From contig KZ111159.1 in NCBI GenBank assembly GCA_002077045.2, positions 558,001 to 622,000 on the forward strand: 64,000 nucleotides of DNA. Direction: 5' to 3'. Each line of letters begins with the position of its first letter. Position 1 is the first letter of the stretch. This stretch comes from Rachicladosporium sp. CCFEE 5018 (lineage: Eukaryota; Ascomycota; Dothideomycetes; Cladosporiales; Cladosporiaceae). This document shows positions 22,101 through 31,392 of the stretch, in pieces. A program made the position numbers and the translations under genes. The notes below the pieces were generated by a model. That model ran no database searches. It saw nothing but the letters and a program-made list of their open reading frames with translations, and was not told where the DNA came from.

Positions 22101-23420
22101 CTGGCTGTCGTCCACGAGTCCCTTTGCCTTGACATCCGCCCAGGAGATGTAGCCCGGCTGAGCCTCCCTCTTTCGCCTCCGTCGAGGTCGCTGGTCGCCC
22201 GATTGCATAGTATTCGAATCTGCCGCGAAAGAGGATTCGTGAGCTAAATTAGGTATTGCTTCGAGGGCCGATGACCTGCGATGCAAGCCCGAATACCGCA
22301 CTTGTAGCGATCCTTGCGTCCGTCCGTTGAAATAATTCGGCATGTCATCCCAAGAGATTCTGTGTACCTCCTTAAGCATGATGAGGTGCGCGTCCTCATC
22401 TGCGCTGTAACGACCACCAAAGCCTTCACTAGAGCCTTTGAAGACGAGTGATTCAAGATTTGGCTCAGCAGAAAGCGCAACATCTTGCATGACGATATCT
22501 AGCGTTGCTGACGACTCTACCTGAACGTCACCAGTTGTATTCAGTGTCGTAGCGACCTTGATGATACCCTTGGGCAGCGCTTCGTCTTCGTCGTGGTCAG
22601 CGTACCCTTCGTCAGGATGATCGGCCACCGCAGTGTCATCAAAAGAAGGTCCATTGTCGTGCAAATCGACCGGGTTCGGGCCTGTCTGCTGAACCAGCCG
22701 ATGCTTGCTCTTCAGATACTTCCAGTGATCTTTGAGCGATTGCATGTTGCGGCCGGGAATCTGCTGTGCCAGCTGATACCATTTGAATCCCTCTGCTCGC
22801 AGCCGAGCAATCTTCGCATCCTCTTCAGCTGTGTACGATAATCCCCCTCCAGATCGCCGTGCAACGGCTGGTAGGACGAAGACCTGATTTCCTGCGTGCG
22901 AGCTCTTGCGTTGAGCGCGTGGGCGTGCAGGAATCTCGTCGGGCCCGCTATCGGTCTCGTATTGCTGTAGAGGATCCTCGGGGTGCCCGACAGGAGTAGG
23001 CCTGCGTGCTTTCGTGGGCCCTTGCACAGCAGTCTGCTGTCTAGCGTGCCCCGTCGCAATCTCGACCACTTCCCCATCCTCACCGTCTTCTTCCATACGC
23101 CGTCTCTTCGCAGGTCGCTCAGTCTTAGGCACCGCCAGAGGCACGGCCGGAGCGATCGCTGGAGTGTTCTTTGCCGGCGTTGCGGAAGTCTTCGCTTTGT
23201 GGAAAGCCGTGCTCTCCGCCTCCTTCCTGCGAAACGTGTCGGCCCTACGGATGCGCTCCTGATGTACTGAGGTACCAGATCGCTTAGCCATAGGCAGTCG
23301 CTGTGGCAGTCCTGCTGCCGAAGGGTTCGCCTTCGGCGCCAGGATGACCGTCGCCTTCGTGATCTCCCGTATTGGGGCCTCATCGTCGCTACTAACGAGG
23401 TCTATCACTACTGGCGCCAT
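19108..23420 (-). CDS. SIM/Myb/WD40/Cys-rich nuclear protein (1281 aa after gap collapse)
   Basis: A single long frame split by a 100-N gap. Collapsing the duplicated 367 bp plus the Ns (467 bp) restores one 1281-aa frame. Residues 4-13 (VVIDLVSSDD) match a SUMO-interacting motif with its acidic tail. Two Myb/SANT-like repeats follow at about 195-240 (YTAEEDAKIARLRAEG, IPGRNMQSLKDHWKYLK) and 337-381 (YSADEDAHLIML, NGRTQGSLQVRYSGL). WD40-like blades span about 480-940 (for example GLLFTAGGDGYVRMYDTEG, NLIAAGATDGRVYVWDKRH, RLYSGSSDGVVKVWDPYR). A Cys cluster at about 1054-1135 contains CEKC, CKRC, CQRC, CFRC and CVPC pairs, presumably binding zinc. A chromatin-associated scaffold, perhaps SUMO- or ubiquitin-linked, is inferred. 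I know of no characterised orthologue. The coordinates given include the artefactual gap. Confidence 0.8.
19955..20321. repeat. Direct duplicate flanking gap 1, copy A (367 bp)
   Basis: This segment reappears at 20422-20788 with, as far as I could read, no difference, on the other side of the N run. It codes for part of the WD40 protein. This is the pattern of two overlapping contig ends scaffolded without merging. Confidence 0.9.
20322..20421. other. Assembly gap 1 (100 N)
   Basis: Exactly 100 Ns, the conventional placeholder for a gap of unknown size. The flanks overlap, so the real gap is probably negative in length. Confidence 0.98.
20422..20788. repeat. Direct duplicate flanking gap 1, copy B (367 bp)
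   Basis: Second copy of 19955-20321. The gene frame continues cleanly from this copy leftward into sequence beyond copy A once one copy is removed. Confidence 0.9.
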
Positions 23421-24296
23421 TGCGGGTGTAGCGCCAGCTATCAGTCACACTCGAGGTCGCTCCAGGTAAATGCATTGGACTCAAAGTCGGTGGTGAGCCA
23501 TTGTCACTTATGCCAGTTCCTTGATGGACGTGCAATGACCAGACGATACGGTCGTTGTGAGCGACCGTGCGCTCAAGGTTGGTTAGTGGGTGTAGTGGGT
23601 CGAGAGACGTTATGTTTATGCCGGTGAAGTGAGGTGAAGTTCAAGGTGTAGTTCCGTTTGGCGCGTGAAAGTACCCGATGTGGGGGCACTTTACGCGTTC
23701 GGTTACAGAGCACTGGGCGGAACACATACATGGCAAGACATAAACGAACAGGCAGTGATAGATGTGTGAGGGCAAGAGTACCTTCATTATAACACACAAA
23801 TCTACCGCTGGGTAGCATCGTCCTCTAAGGACCATCGATATCGAGGTTCGCATCATCACGCACTACATCCCTTGCATGCCTCGTTGCGCAGATAGCGCAA
23901 CATACACAAGTCCAGCTTCCACAGATGACACGAGCCCATCCGTAGCTCGACGTGGTGGTTGACAGCCGTCACCGCAACAGGCTTGTCGGGCCCATTAGTC
24001 CCCACAGCTCCGTCGCCATCGCAGCAACGCTCAGAGCCAGTCCCGCGTCCTCATTTCACGGCACTTCTTAAGTGTGTGCCCATGGAGCCTGCATCTACTG
24101 TCGCGCGACTTGCGGGGCGTACGAGATTACCCGCAACTTCGTGTGTGACCTGCGTGGCTACCAGAGGAATGAACGCTCCGGTTGCGACTCCTGAAGTGCT
24201 GCTGCACACTGGGAAGCCCCGCAAATCCATGTTGTCCTTTGGAAGTGTTGCGCTCAGAGGGCGTAGTACAGGCCAATCATCTCCATGACCCGGTCA
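23421..24296. other. Intergenic, about 0.9 kb
   Basis: It lies upstream of the WD40 gene (-) and downstream of NCE101 (-). The longest frame (23959-24288, +, 109 aa) resembles no family and is Pro/Thr-rich without motif, so I leave it uncalled. The segment should include the WD40 gene promoter. Confidence 0.45.
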
Positions 24297-24538
24297 TCAC
24301 CATAATTTTGTGCTCTTGATCGCATCCAGCGCCATTGGAAGCCTCAGTCGCAAGCTGTCGACGCTCTGCTGGGTAGTCTTGCCCTTTTCCTTTTCCTCGC
24401 GATTGATGCGGACGTATGCTGCGGCCAGACCGACTGACATGGCGAAGATGGGGTCGATGGACCTGATGCTGGGTTAGATAATGGTGGTGGGGGTGCGATT
24501 GGCAAGACGAACTTGGAGATGAGGTAAGGCGCCGACAT
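24297..24538 (-). CDS. NCE101: NCE101-family small membrane protein (2 exons, 63 aa)
   Basis: Exon 1, 24538-24513, encodes MSAPYLISK. A 50-nt intron (GTTCGT donor, CTAAC branch-like site, ATCAG acceptor) follows, then exon 2, 24462-24297, giving SIDPIFAMSVGLAAAYVRIN followed by REEKEKGKT. The order YLLSK, then DPIFAxxxGxxAAxxRI, then REEKEKG is characteristic of the fungal NCE101 family (yeast Nce101, non-classical export protein 1), a one-pass membrane protein of about 50-65 aa. The yeast protein was named from a screen for export of leaderless proteins; its mechanism is unclear. The gene is head-to-head with HEM13, 234 bp between starts, so the two may share a promoter. The donor is non-consensus at positions 3-5 but the phase closes. 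Confidence 0.8.
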
Positions 24539-24772
24539 CGTGATCGCCCAGCTATTCTCTCTGTAGCGCTACAGTGTCACACTCTAGTCAGAAGTGGCAG
24601 CGAAGTACCTCGAGCATCGTCGACACAATTGTGGGAGGATGTCTCGAAGCTTGGGCGGAACCGTGCCGCAGTTCGGGGGATTGCTCCCGAGGCCATTGAC
24701 ATCTACATCTATCACTGATGTCAATGTACTCTGTTACATCTACAATCTGGGCCCGTCTCAGGTAATCGCAAG

Positions 24773-26124
24773 ATGTCGTCCAGCATGTCCAGCATACGCC
24801 CGCTCGCTTTGGAGGCAGCAGTCCGCCAATGCACGCGATCACGCCCCTCGCCCGCCTTCCGCAATGCCCTCCACCGCCGACAAGCACCCAAACCGCAACC
24901 ACAGCGAAGATGCTACTCAGATGGGCCCGGCAGACCTCCAGTCCCCTCAGGCCTACCCCAAAGGACCACAGTCTTCGCCCCAAAGACCCGCATAGCAGTC
25001 GGCGTCGTCTTCATCTCCGCCCTCATCTACTCAATGGTCCGTCTCCTGCCCTCCACACCCCGCTTTCTACCAACCCACTGACTCCCAACTCCCAGGTGAC
25101 CGGCGACAAACAATCTCTCTCCGCCGACACCCCTTCAATAGCCGAGCAAGACACCCTCCGTAAGCGCGAATCCGGCATAACCGCCACCTCCCCCATGCGC
25201 CTACGAATGGAAGCATTGATAAAAGCCAAGCAGCGCGAGATCGTCCAAGCCCTCGAAGCAATTGACGGCGGCAAATTCCTCACAGATACCTGGACGCGCC
25301 CAAACGGCGGCGGAGGCATAAGCTGCGTCTTGCAGGAGGGGAAAGTGTTTGAGAAGGCAGGGGTGAATATCAGTATTGTGTACGGCACGTTGCCGCGGAA
25401 GGCGATCAGCCAGATGAGAGTTAATCACAAGGCGCTGGATCCGGATGTGGAGAGCTTGGAGTTCTTTGCTGCTGGGCTTAGCTTAGTGCTGCATCCCAAT
25501 AACCCCATGGCACCGACAGTGCATCTGAATTACCGATACTTCGAGACTGCCAACGCAGACGGCAGCACGAACGCGTGGTGGTTCGGCGGCGGCACAGATC
25601 TCACGCCAAGCTACCTCTTCGACGAAGACGTCATACATTTCCACCGTACAATCAAGGAAGCCTGCGATCAGCACGACAAGAACTACTACTCACGCTTCAA
25701 GAAATGGTGCGACGAATACTTTTCTGTCAAACACCGGGGCGAGACGCGCGGCGTCGGCGGGATTTTCTTCGACGATTTAGACGAAAGTGAGAAAGATCAG
25801 GAATCCCTCTTCGCTTTCTCTTCGACTTGCCTTGATGCCTTTCTGCCGAGTTACTTGCCGATCATAAAGAGGCGGAAGGACATGCCGTTCACAGATAGGG
25901 AGAAGCAGTGGCAGCAGCTGCGACGGGGGCGGTATGTGGAGTTCAATCTCGTGCATGACAGGGGAACGGCGTTTGGACTTGCTACTCCTGGGGCGCGAAT
26001 AGAGAGTGTGTTGATGAGTCTACCGCTTACAGCGAGGTGGCAGTACATGCACGAGCCTGAGATTGGGAGTCGGGAGGAGAGGCTGATGCAGGTGCTGAAA
26101 CAGCCCGTGGGGTGGGTCGAGTGA
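24773..26124 (+). CDS. HEM13: Coproporphyrinogen III oxidase (oxygen-dependent)
   Basis: Exon 24773-25036, intron 25037-25095 (GTCCGT..CCCAG, phase 0), exon 25096-26124; 430 aa. It converts coproporphyrinogen III to protoporphyrinogen IX, the sixth step of heme synthesis. Family blocks visible: GGGGISCVLQEGKVFEKAGVN, AWWFGGGTDLTPSYLFDEDV, RGVGGIFFDDLDE, RRGRYVEFNLVHDRGTAFGL and SLPLTARWQYMHEP. The first ~95 residues are an extra N-terminal extension: Arg/Ala-rich (RQCTRSRPSPAFRNALHRRQ), then a hydrophobic stretch RIAVGVVFISALIYSM just before the intron. This looks like a mitochondrial presequence with a possible inner-membrane anchor, whereas the yeast enzyme is cytosolic. It ends 60 bp from the convergent transporter gene. 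Confidence 0.95.
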
Positions 26125-26183
26125 GGGATGGGTATACATAGTGTACAATACATACAAGCCCGCACAGGCACGACACCCCCTCT

Positions 26184-27806
26184 TCAGACCTCCTTCCCCA
26201 TCCCCTTGCCATCATAGCCCGCCGCAGCGCCCTCTCCCATTCCGTTCACGGCTTCCCCTTCCACGACATTATTAATATCCTTCGGTACCGGCGGCCCCGT
26301 GAAATTCTTCCGCCCATGCACAAAATACCAAATCATACTCATACTCGCGAACCCCGCGAACACCACACTTGCGTAATTCATACTGCTCGCCGTAACCGGC
26401 AGACTAACGGGCATGCAGAACAGCACGATCGCTAGCGCAATCCAGCATAAACACACGATATTGATTGCAAACCCAAACTTCCCGAGCGAGTAAGTGGAAT
26501 GTTGCACCATTTTCCGCTTCCGTAGAACGGAGACCAATATAGGCAGGCCGTAGCCGCAGGAAAGACAGATCGTCGCGACGCCTGTAAAGCTGTTGAACGC
26601 CGCCGTGCTGCCGAAGTAGATAAGCCCCAGCGCGCAGTCGACAAGCGTGCTGAGCACCAGCCCCCAAAGCGGAATCCCGAGCTTCGCGTTCGTGGAGCCG
26701 AATAATTTCCCGCCGGGGATCGCCCCATCGCGCGCAAAGGCGTAAGTGCAGCGACTGCTCGCTGTCAACGCGCCTGTGCCAGCGAAGAGCAGGATGCCGA
26801 GGATTAGGAACAGCAGTCCGAACCCTCCTGCCGAGGAGCCAGTGACGGTTTTGAACAGCAACCCGATTGGCTGGCCCGAAGCGGCTGCTAATAGGAAATC
26901 CACGTCCGGCAGCACGAAGAGGATCGGGATCAAGTAGATCACTCCCGTCACGCCCGCGGCGGCGACGGAGAGGACAATGGCGCGGGGCACTTCCCGCGCC
27001 GGGTTCTGCACTTCTTCGCACATTGACGCCACCAAGCCGTAACCAGTGAGTGTGTAAGCAGCCTGCAGCAGTCCGACGAAGAACGCCCAACCCGCCGGCC
27101 AGCCGGAGGCGGAGGCGTCGTAGTGAGCGAACACAAACTCCCCCGTTCTGAATCCGCCGTTCTTGGGCGCCATGGAGAGGAGGACTATCATGATGATCAC
27201 GACCGAGGAGGCGGTCCAGTATATGCAGATCTTGTTTATTAGATCCAGATACCGCGAGCCGAAAGCGTTTATGAGGAAGCAGACTAGCATGACAGCCCAG
27301 AACATCAGCACGGTCTGCCAGGGGGTTGGAGCGAAGTCTTCACGCCAGAGGGAGATGGCGCTGAGGACTAGTTGGCCGCCGGAGAAGTTTATGCTGAGGG
27401 TTACGGTCCAGTTGCCTACTAGGTTCAGCCAGCCGCAGATCCAGGACGCGATGGGCGCCCATTCTCGTGTCGACATCATGGCGCTCCAGTAGTAGACTCC
27501 TCCGGCTGTGGGGTAGACGGCGCAGATCTCCGCCAGCGAGGCGGCTATGGACAGCGAGATGAGGGAGATGAGGACCCAGCCCCAGAGGATTGTGACGCTT
27601 TGCCCATCGGTGAGGGTGATGTACAATGTGGTTGATAGGCCAAACGGGACAGCCATGATTGCGAAGGACATTCCTAGGACGGAGAGCATTGACAAGTTGC
27701 GAGGTAACTCTGATTTGTAGCCCATTTTGGCCAGGTCGGCGTCGGCGCCATGGTCAATTGAGGAGGCGCGAGGAGCGCTTGAGAGGCGGCGCTTCATTGA
27801 GTCCAT
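26184..27806 (-). CDS. APC-family permease, GABA/choline/polyamine type
   Basis: An intronless 540-aa frame with about 12 hydrophobic segments. The N-terminal block GYKSELPRNLSMLSVLGMSFAIM with PFGLSTTLYITLTDG, then AEICAVYPTAGGVYYWSAMM and SWICGWLNLVGNW, are landmarks of the fungal ACT subfamily of APC permeases (yeast UGA4, HNM1, BIO5). TM8-10 blocks include ASSRCTYAFARDGAIPGGKLF. Likely substrates are GABA, choline, polyamines or related amines; which one cannot be decided from sequence. The C-terminal tail is Gly/Glu-rich and short. Length is typical. The gene converges on HEM13. Confidence 0.87.
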   Translation of the reverse strand: MDSMKRRLSSAPRASSIDHGADADLAKMGYKSELPRNLSMLSVLGMSFAIMAVPFGLSTTLYITLTDGQSVTILWGWVLISLISLSIAASLAEICAVYPTAGGVYYWSAMMSTREWAPIASWICGWLNLVGNWTVTLSINFSGGQLVLSAISLWREDFAPTPWQTVLMFWAVMLVCFLINAFGSRYLDLINKICIYWTASSVVIIMIVLLSMAPKNGGFRTGEFVFAHYDASASGWPAGWAFFVGLLQAAYTLTGYGLVASMCEEVQNPAREVPRAIVLSVAAAGVTGVIYLIPILFVLPDVDFLLAAASGQPIGLLFKTVTGSSAGGFGLLFLILGILLFAGTGALTASSRCTYAFARDGAIPGGKLFGSTNAKLGIPLWGLVLSTLVDCALGLIYFGSTAAFNSFTGVATICLSCGYGLPILVSVLRKRKMVQHSTYSLGKFGFAINIVCLCWIALAIVLFCMPVSLPVTASSMNYASVVFAGFASMSMIWYFVHGRKNFTGPPVPKDINNVVEGEAVNGMGEGAAAGYDGKGMGKEV

Positions 27807-28524
27807 GGTGGATGGTAACAGTGTGGCCTCAAGAGACCAGGCGTGCTGCGATCGTGGTCGTTCAGAGCTTTCTTCGAGCTCCTGTACCTAATGCACGACC
27901 TTCGCGCCGAGGGGTTGCCGCGTCGCAATCAGCCGAGTCCTGATGCCGCTCCCTGAGTTCGTGTACAGTTCGTAGCAACACACAAGAACAGATAGAACAC
28001 AAAACAGAAGTGAAGTCCGCAGCCTACCGAGAGCTAGAGGGTACATTACCTTAGCGGCGACCTCAACGGCAGACACCCGACGCCTGTCACAACATCGCCT
28101 TGCTTTATCAAGATAGCGCCGCCCTGTTAGAGTTAGAGTTGGCACGCGAGCACGATAGCACGGCGCCTTGGCGACAGGTAGAGCGCCGAGAGCAGGCGAT
28201 ACAAGCGAAGAGGAGCCGTGGAGCGTGACAAGCGTCATATGCTGAAGTGCGGAGAAGACGGGTGCCAAGATTAGGGTTAGGTGGTGGGGGTGGGTGGAAA
28301 GTGGTGTGAAAGGGTGAGCATGAAGATATGAGGTTGGGTGAGGGTCAAGATCATTGCCTGGACATACTCTGGGAATGCAGCCCGGAGTGACAAACGGCTG
28401 GAAGAGTTGAGCAGTAGCATGGAAGTTGGGCTCAAATTGTCGAGGTCAACGCTGAAATGCAACAATGGGTATCTTAGATCCAAAACGCCACCGCTCGCAG
28501 AACATGATTCCTTCTCAACTCAAT
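27807..28524. other. Intergenic with short telomere-like motifs
   Basis: These 718 bp lie upstream of the APC transporter (-) and downstream of MED6 (-). Near 28270 there is TTAGGGTTAGG, and near 28128 a related GTTAGAGTTAGAGTT. These are only two units each, so chance is a fair explanation. No gene is visible. Confidence 0.45.
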
Positions 28525-29639
28525 TCATCCCGTCATCGCCGCCGGCGTAGCAACACCCCCAGGCGTCGGCGCCCCACCATGGCGACTCTTCCTCCGCCTC
28601 AACTTCCCATCCTTCTTTTCCCTCCTTTCCCGATCAGCCTTCCCAGCCTTCGCCTCACTCATCACAGCCGGAGGAGAAGGCTGTTTCTTAGCCGCAAACG
28701 GACTAATCTCAGCGGGCGGAGTCGCAGCTCTGCTGCTAGCTCGAGCTTCTTTCTCCTTTGCTTTAGCTTGGGCGGCTGCTTCTTCCTCAGCTTTGCGTTT
28801 CTTGACGGCTGCTGTGGAGGAGCTGAAGGTGAAGTGGCCGGGCTCGCCGAGCAGGGGATTCTCGTCGCTATACTCTGTGCCGTGGGCGCGGAAGGAGGCC
28901 ATGGAGCTGCGGAGGAGGGCGTTGGCTAGGCGATCTTCGTCTGCTTTGCTGCCAGGGACTGTTCCTGCCACGGGTTCCACAGAGCCTGATCGCATCGACG
29001 CTGTGTCGCCAATAACACTATTCTGCCGCGACCGCTCCGGCGTGCCACCTCGCGACGCAGTCGATCCTGCTGTAGCCTTCGCGCTCGCCGCCAGATACGT
29101 ATGCCCCTCAGCCGCTGACCATCGCGGGAGTTCGCCGCCCTCTCATACAACTTCGCCATAGCCGTCGAAGCCGCCGTCAACTTCGCACTCAACACATCCC
29201 CCACAGCAGGCGCCTGGTGCATTTTCTCCCCCATCAAATAGTACGTCCCCAACGTAGTGACCTCATCCTTCCCCTTCGGCCCAACACCCTTTTGCCGATC
29301 CTGCTTCCGCAATACCCACATCCCTCCCTTCGCCACCTCCCCGTCAGCATTGAACTCCATCGTCTCTCCTTCGACGAACGCGTACTCCACGCCATTGGCA
29401 GCTGCGAGATGGCGCTCAAACTCGCGCCGATCGTGGAGTAGCTGCTGCCGTTGCTGGTCTGTGGAGCTGAGCTGGACTTCTGTGCCGTTCTTGCTGCCCC
29501 AGTCGAAGAAGGGAGATTCGGAGATGTAGTAGTGGAGCATGTTTTCGTGCATGTAGGGCATGCCGTTGCGGGTGTAGAAGCCGACGGTTTCGGGTTTGGA
29601 GTACTCGATCTCGTCGAGGGGGTCGGCGGGGGCGGCCAT
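28525..29639 (-). CDS. MED6: Mediator complex subunit 6, with apparent 1-nt frameshift
   Basis: The N-terminal frame from 29639 shows the Med6 core: EYSKPETVGFYTRNGMPYMHEN is unlike the usual start, but FFDWGSKNGTEVQ, RREFERHLAAANGVEYAFVE, GMWVLRKQDRQKG and TTLGTYYLMGEKMHQAPAVGDVLSAKL are characteristic. Around 29131-29138 the natural reading moves to another frame: LPRWSAAEGHTYLAAS, matching the GHTYL segment found in fungal Med6. That frame then runs to a stop at 28525 (SRHGGAPTPGGVATP end). No intron fits, since the only GT..AG pairs are 45 nt or shorter and out of phase. One missing base in the GCGGCGAAC run would explain it. Read as given, the protein stops at 237 aa. Med6 is an essential head-module subunit linking activators to RNA polymerase II. 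The C-tail is Lys/Ala-rich and disordered. Confidence 0.85.
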
Positions 29640-29895
29640 GGTTGTGATGAGTCCGTGTTCGTGCTTGAGCAGTCAGTCGAGGGTCGATCACCGCAACATC
29701 ATTGCAGTCAGTCCATGGGTAACTACTGAGACAGCTCAGTGAATGGCAACGGGCTTTGGCATGTGAAGCTCCGGCGTCAAGTTATACCGGTGCCGAGTTG
29801 CCTAAGCCCTCTTCCTGAGGGTGATACTCTCCTTACCACTGAAACGCGGTCATCTCTTCTCCATATACACGACTATGCATTAATCCATACATCGC

Positions 29896-31091
29896 ATGCC
29901 ACGCATATCACCTCGCATCCTCCGCCGAGCGCGAAAGATTGACAATCATCTTGCTTCTCTGCTTCCAGTGTGCCGAGACCTTCGACACGCACACAACGAA
30001 CTACGATGGCTACGAGAGCATGCTGCTCAAACGAGCATTAGCTCTGCTGGGATAGCAGCCTCACGACTACGGGAGTATGTAACGCGACGTGCCAGAGGCG
30101 AGCCGTTGCAGTACATCCTAGGCACAGAGCACTTCGGTGATCTCGAGATTGAGTGTCGACCCGGTGTCCTAATCCCACGGTTCGTGTATCTCTCATAGCT
30201 TCTTCCGTCCTTTCCTGATGTGTTCATGTGATCAGACAAGAGACCGCGGCATCGGTGACACGTCTAGCTACCCTGCTACGTGATGGTTGGCGCAAGCATG
30301 GCGCGCCCGAGCAGTTGAGCGTGCTTGATCTTTGCACCGGGTCTGGCTGCATACCGCTACTACTGCATCATGAGCTATCGTCGAAGAGGTTCACTGTAGA
30401 TGGCTCGGACCATCAGCAAGCTTTCCCTGAGCTTCAAATTGTGGGCGTCGACATCTCACCGAAGGCACTAGAGCTCGCTAGATTGAACGCAAAGAAGTAC
30501 TTCACGATTTCTCCAGGGGTGCCGAACTCTGGCACGCTGCCAGGCATATCCCAAGATATCCGCTTTCTTCAGGCAGACGTGCTACCTACGCCTACCACAA
30601 CCAGTAGTGCGACGATCCCAATGCTTCACGAAGCTCTTCATCAAGCAAATTACCCGACGACATTCGACATCCTCATCTCGAACCCTCCTTACATCTCATC
30701 GACGTCGTTCCTTCGCACAACAGCGGCATCAGTCAGAAGCTACGAGCCTAAGCTGGCACTAGTCCCTCGTCTTACGGCGGGGGGCAAAGCGACTGAGAGC
30801 GATGGTGATATATTTTACCAGTATCTGCTACAGCATGCTGAAACTGTTGGAGCTAAGATTGTGCTCTTCGAGGTCGCAGATCTGGATCAGGCGAAGCGTG
30901 TTGCGAGCTTGACATTCGCGCAAGGCATCTGGGAATGCATCGCGATCTGGCGCGATGACCCTTCGCCCGCAGAAGACCAGTCACAGGTCGTCACATTCGA
31001 ACAGCAGGATGTCCGTATCGTAGGCAGTGGACACGGCAGATCGGTGTTTGCCTGGCGAGGTGTCGGGACTCACTGGCTCAACGCGACTTAA
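29896..31091 (+). CDS. MTQ1: HemK/PrmC-family glutamine N5-methyltransferase (MTQ1-like)
   Basis: Exon 29896-30179, intron 30180-30235 (GTTCGT..ATCAG, phase 2), exon 30236-31091; 379 aa. The N-terminal helical domain has GEPLQYILGTEHFGDLEIEC. The SAM-binding glycine motif is VLDLCTGSGC at residues 124-133, and the catalytic NPPY is at residues 244-247 (LISNPPYISS). This family methylates the GGQ glutamine of peptide release factors; the yeast mitochondrial enzyme is Mtq1, modifying Mrf1. The longer cytosolic paralogue Mtq2 lacks the N-terminal domain present here, so the MTQ1-type (mitochondrial) assignment is favoured. The gene lies head-to-head with MED6, 256 bp apart. Confidence 0.9.
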
Positions 31092-31392
31092 GATGAGATC
31101 TCACTGCGATAGCTCCGGCTGTAGAGCCCAACAAGTGGTTTACGACGAGCGAATGGCGAGTGATACATCACCATTTCCGGGATTCATGGCAGTCTCGAGA
31201 TGGCATGCATCGACTGGAGTTTTCAAAGGGAGATACGCAGTCAATGGTGTCAACCTCCCTCCAAGCATTGGTATTAGTCTGCCCTACTTCGTTCACCAGC
31301 TTCGAAGCAAAGCGATGATACCAATGGCCGCTACTGTACCACAAAGCTCTCCATATGGGATGATGCTGGTCTGCTACAAGTCTACCCTCCCG
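31092..31392. other. Intergenic, convergent 3' ends
   Basis: These 301 bp separate the convergent MTQ1-like and giant repeat-protein genes. The plus-strand frame crossing it is the antisense shadow of the repeat-protein gene. Nothing else is seen. Confidence 0.4.

Noticed and set aside
23959..24288. 109-aa plus-strand frame next to NCE101
   Set aside because: No recognisable motif, and it lies where the NCE101 3' UTR and the spacer should be.
28260..28285. TTAGGGTTAGG telomere-like motif
   Set aside because: Only about two units, in an ordinary intergenic region. There is no array or other sign of a chromosome-end fusion.
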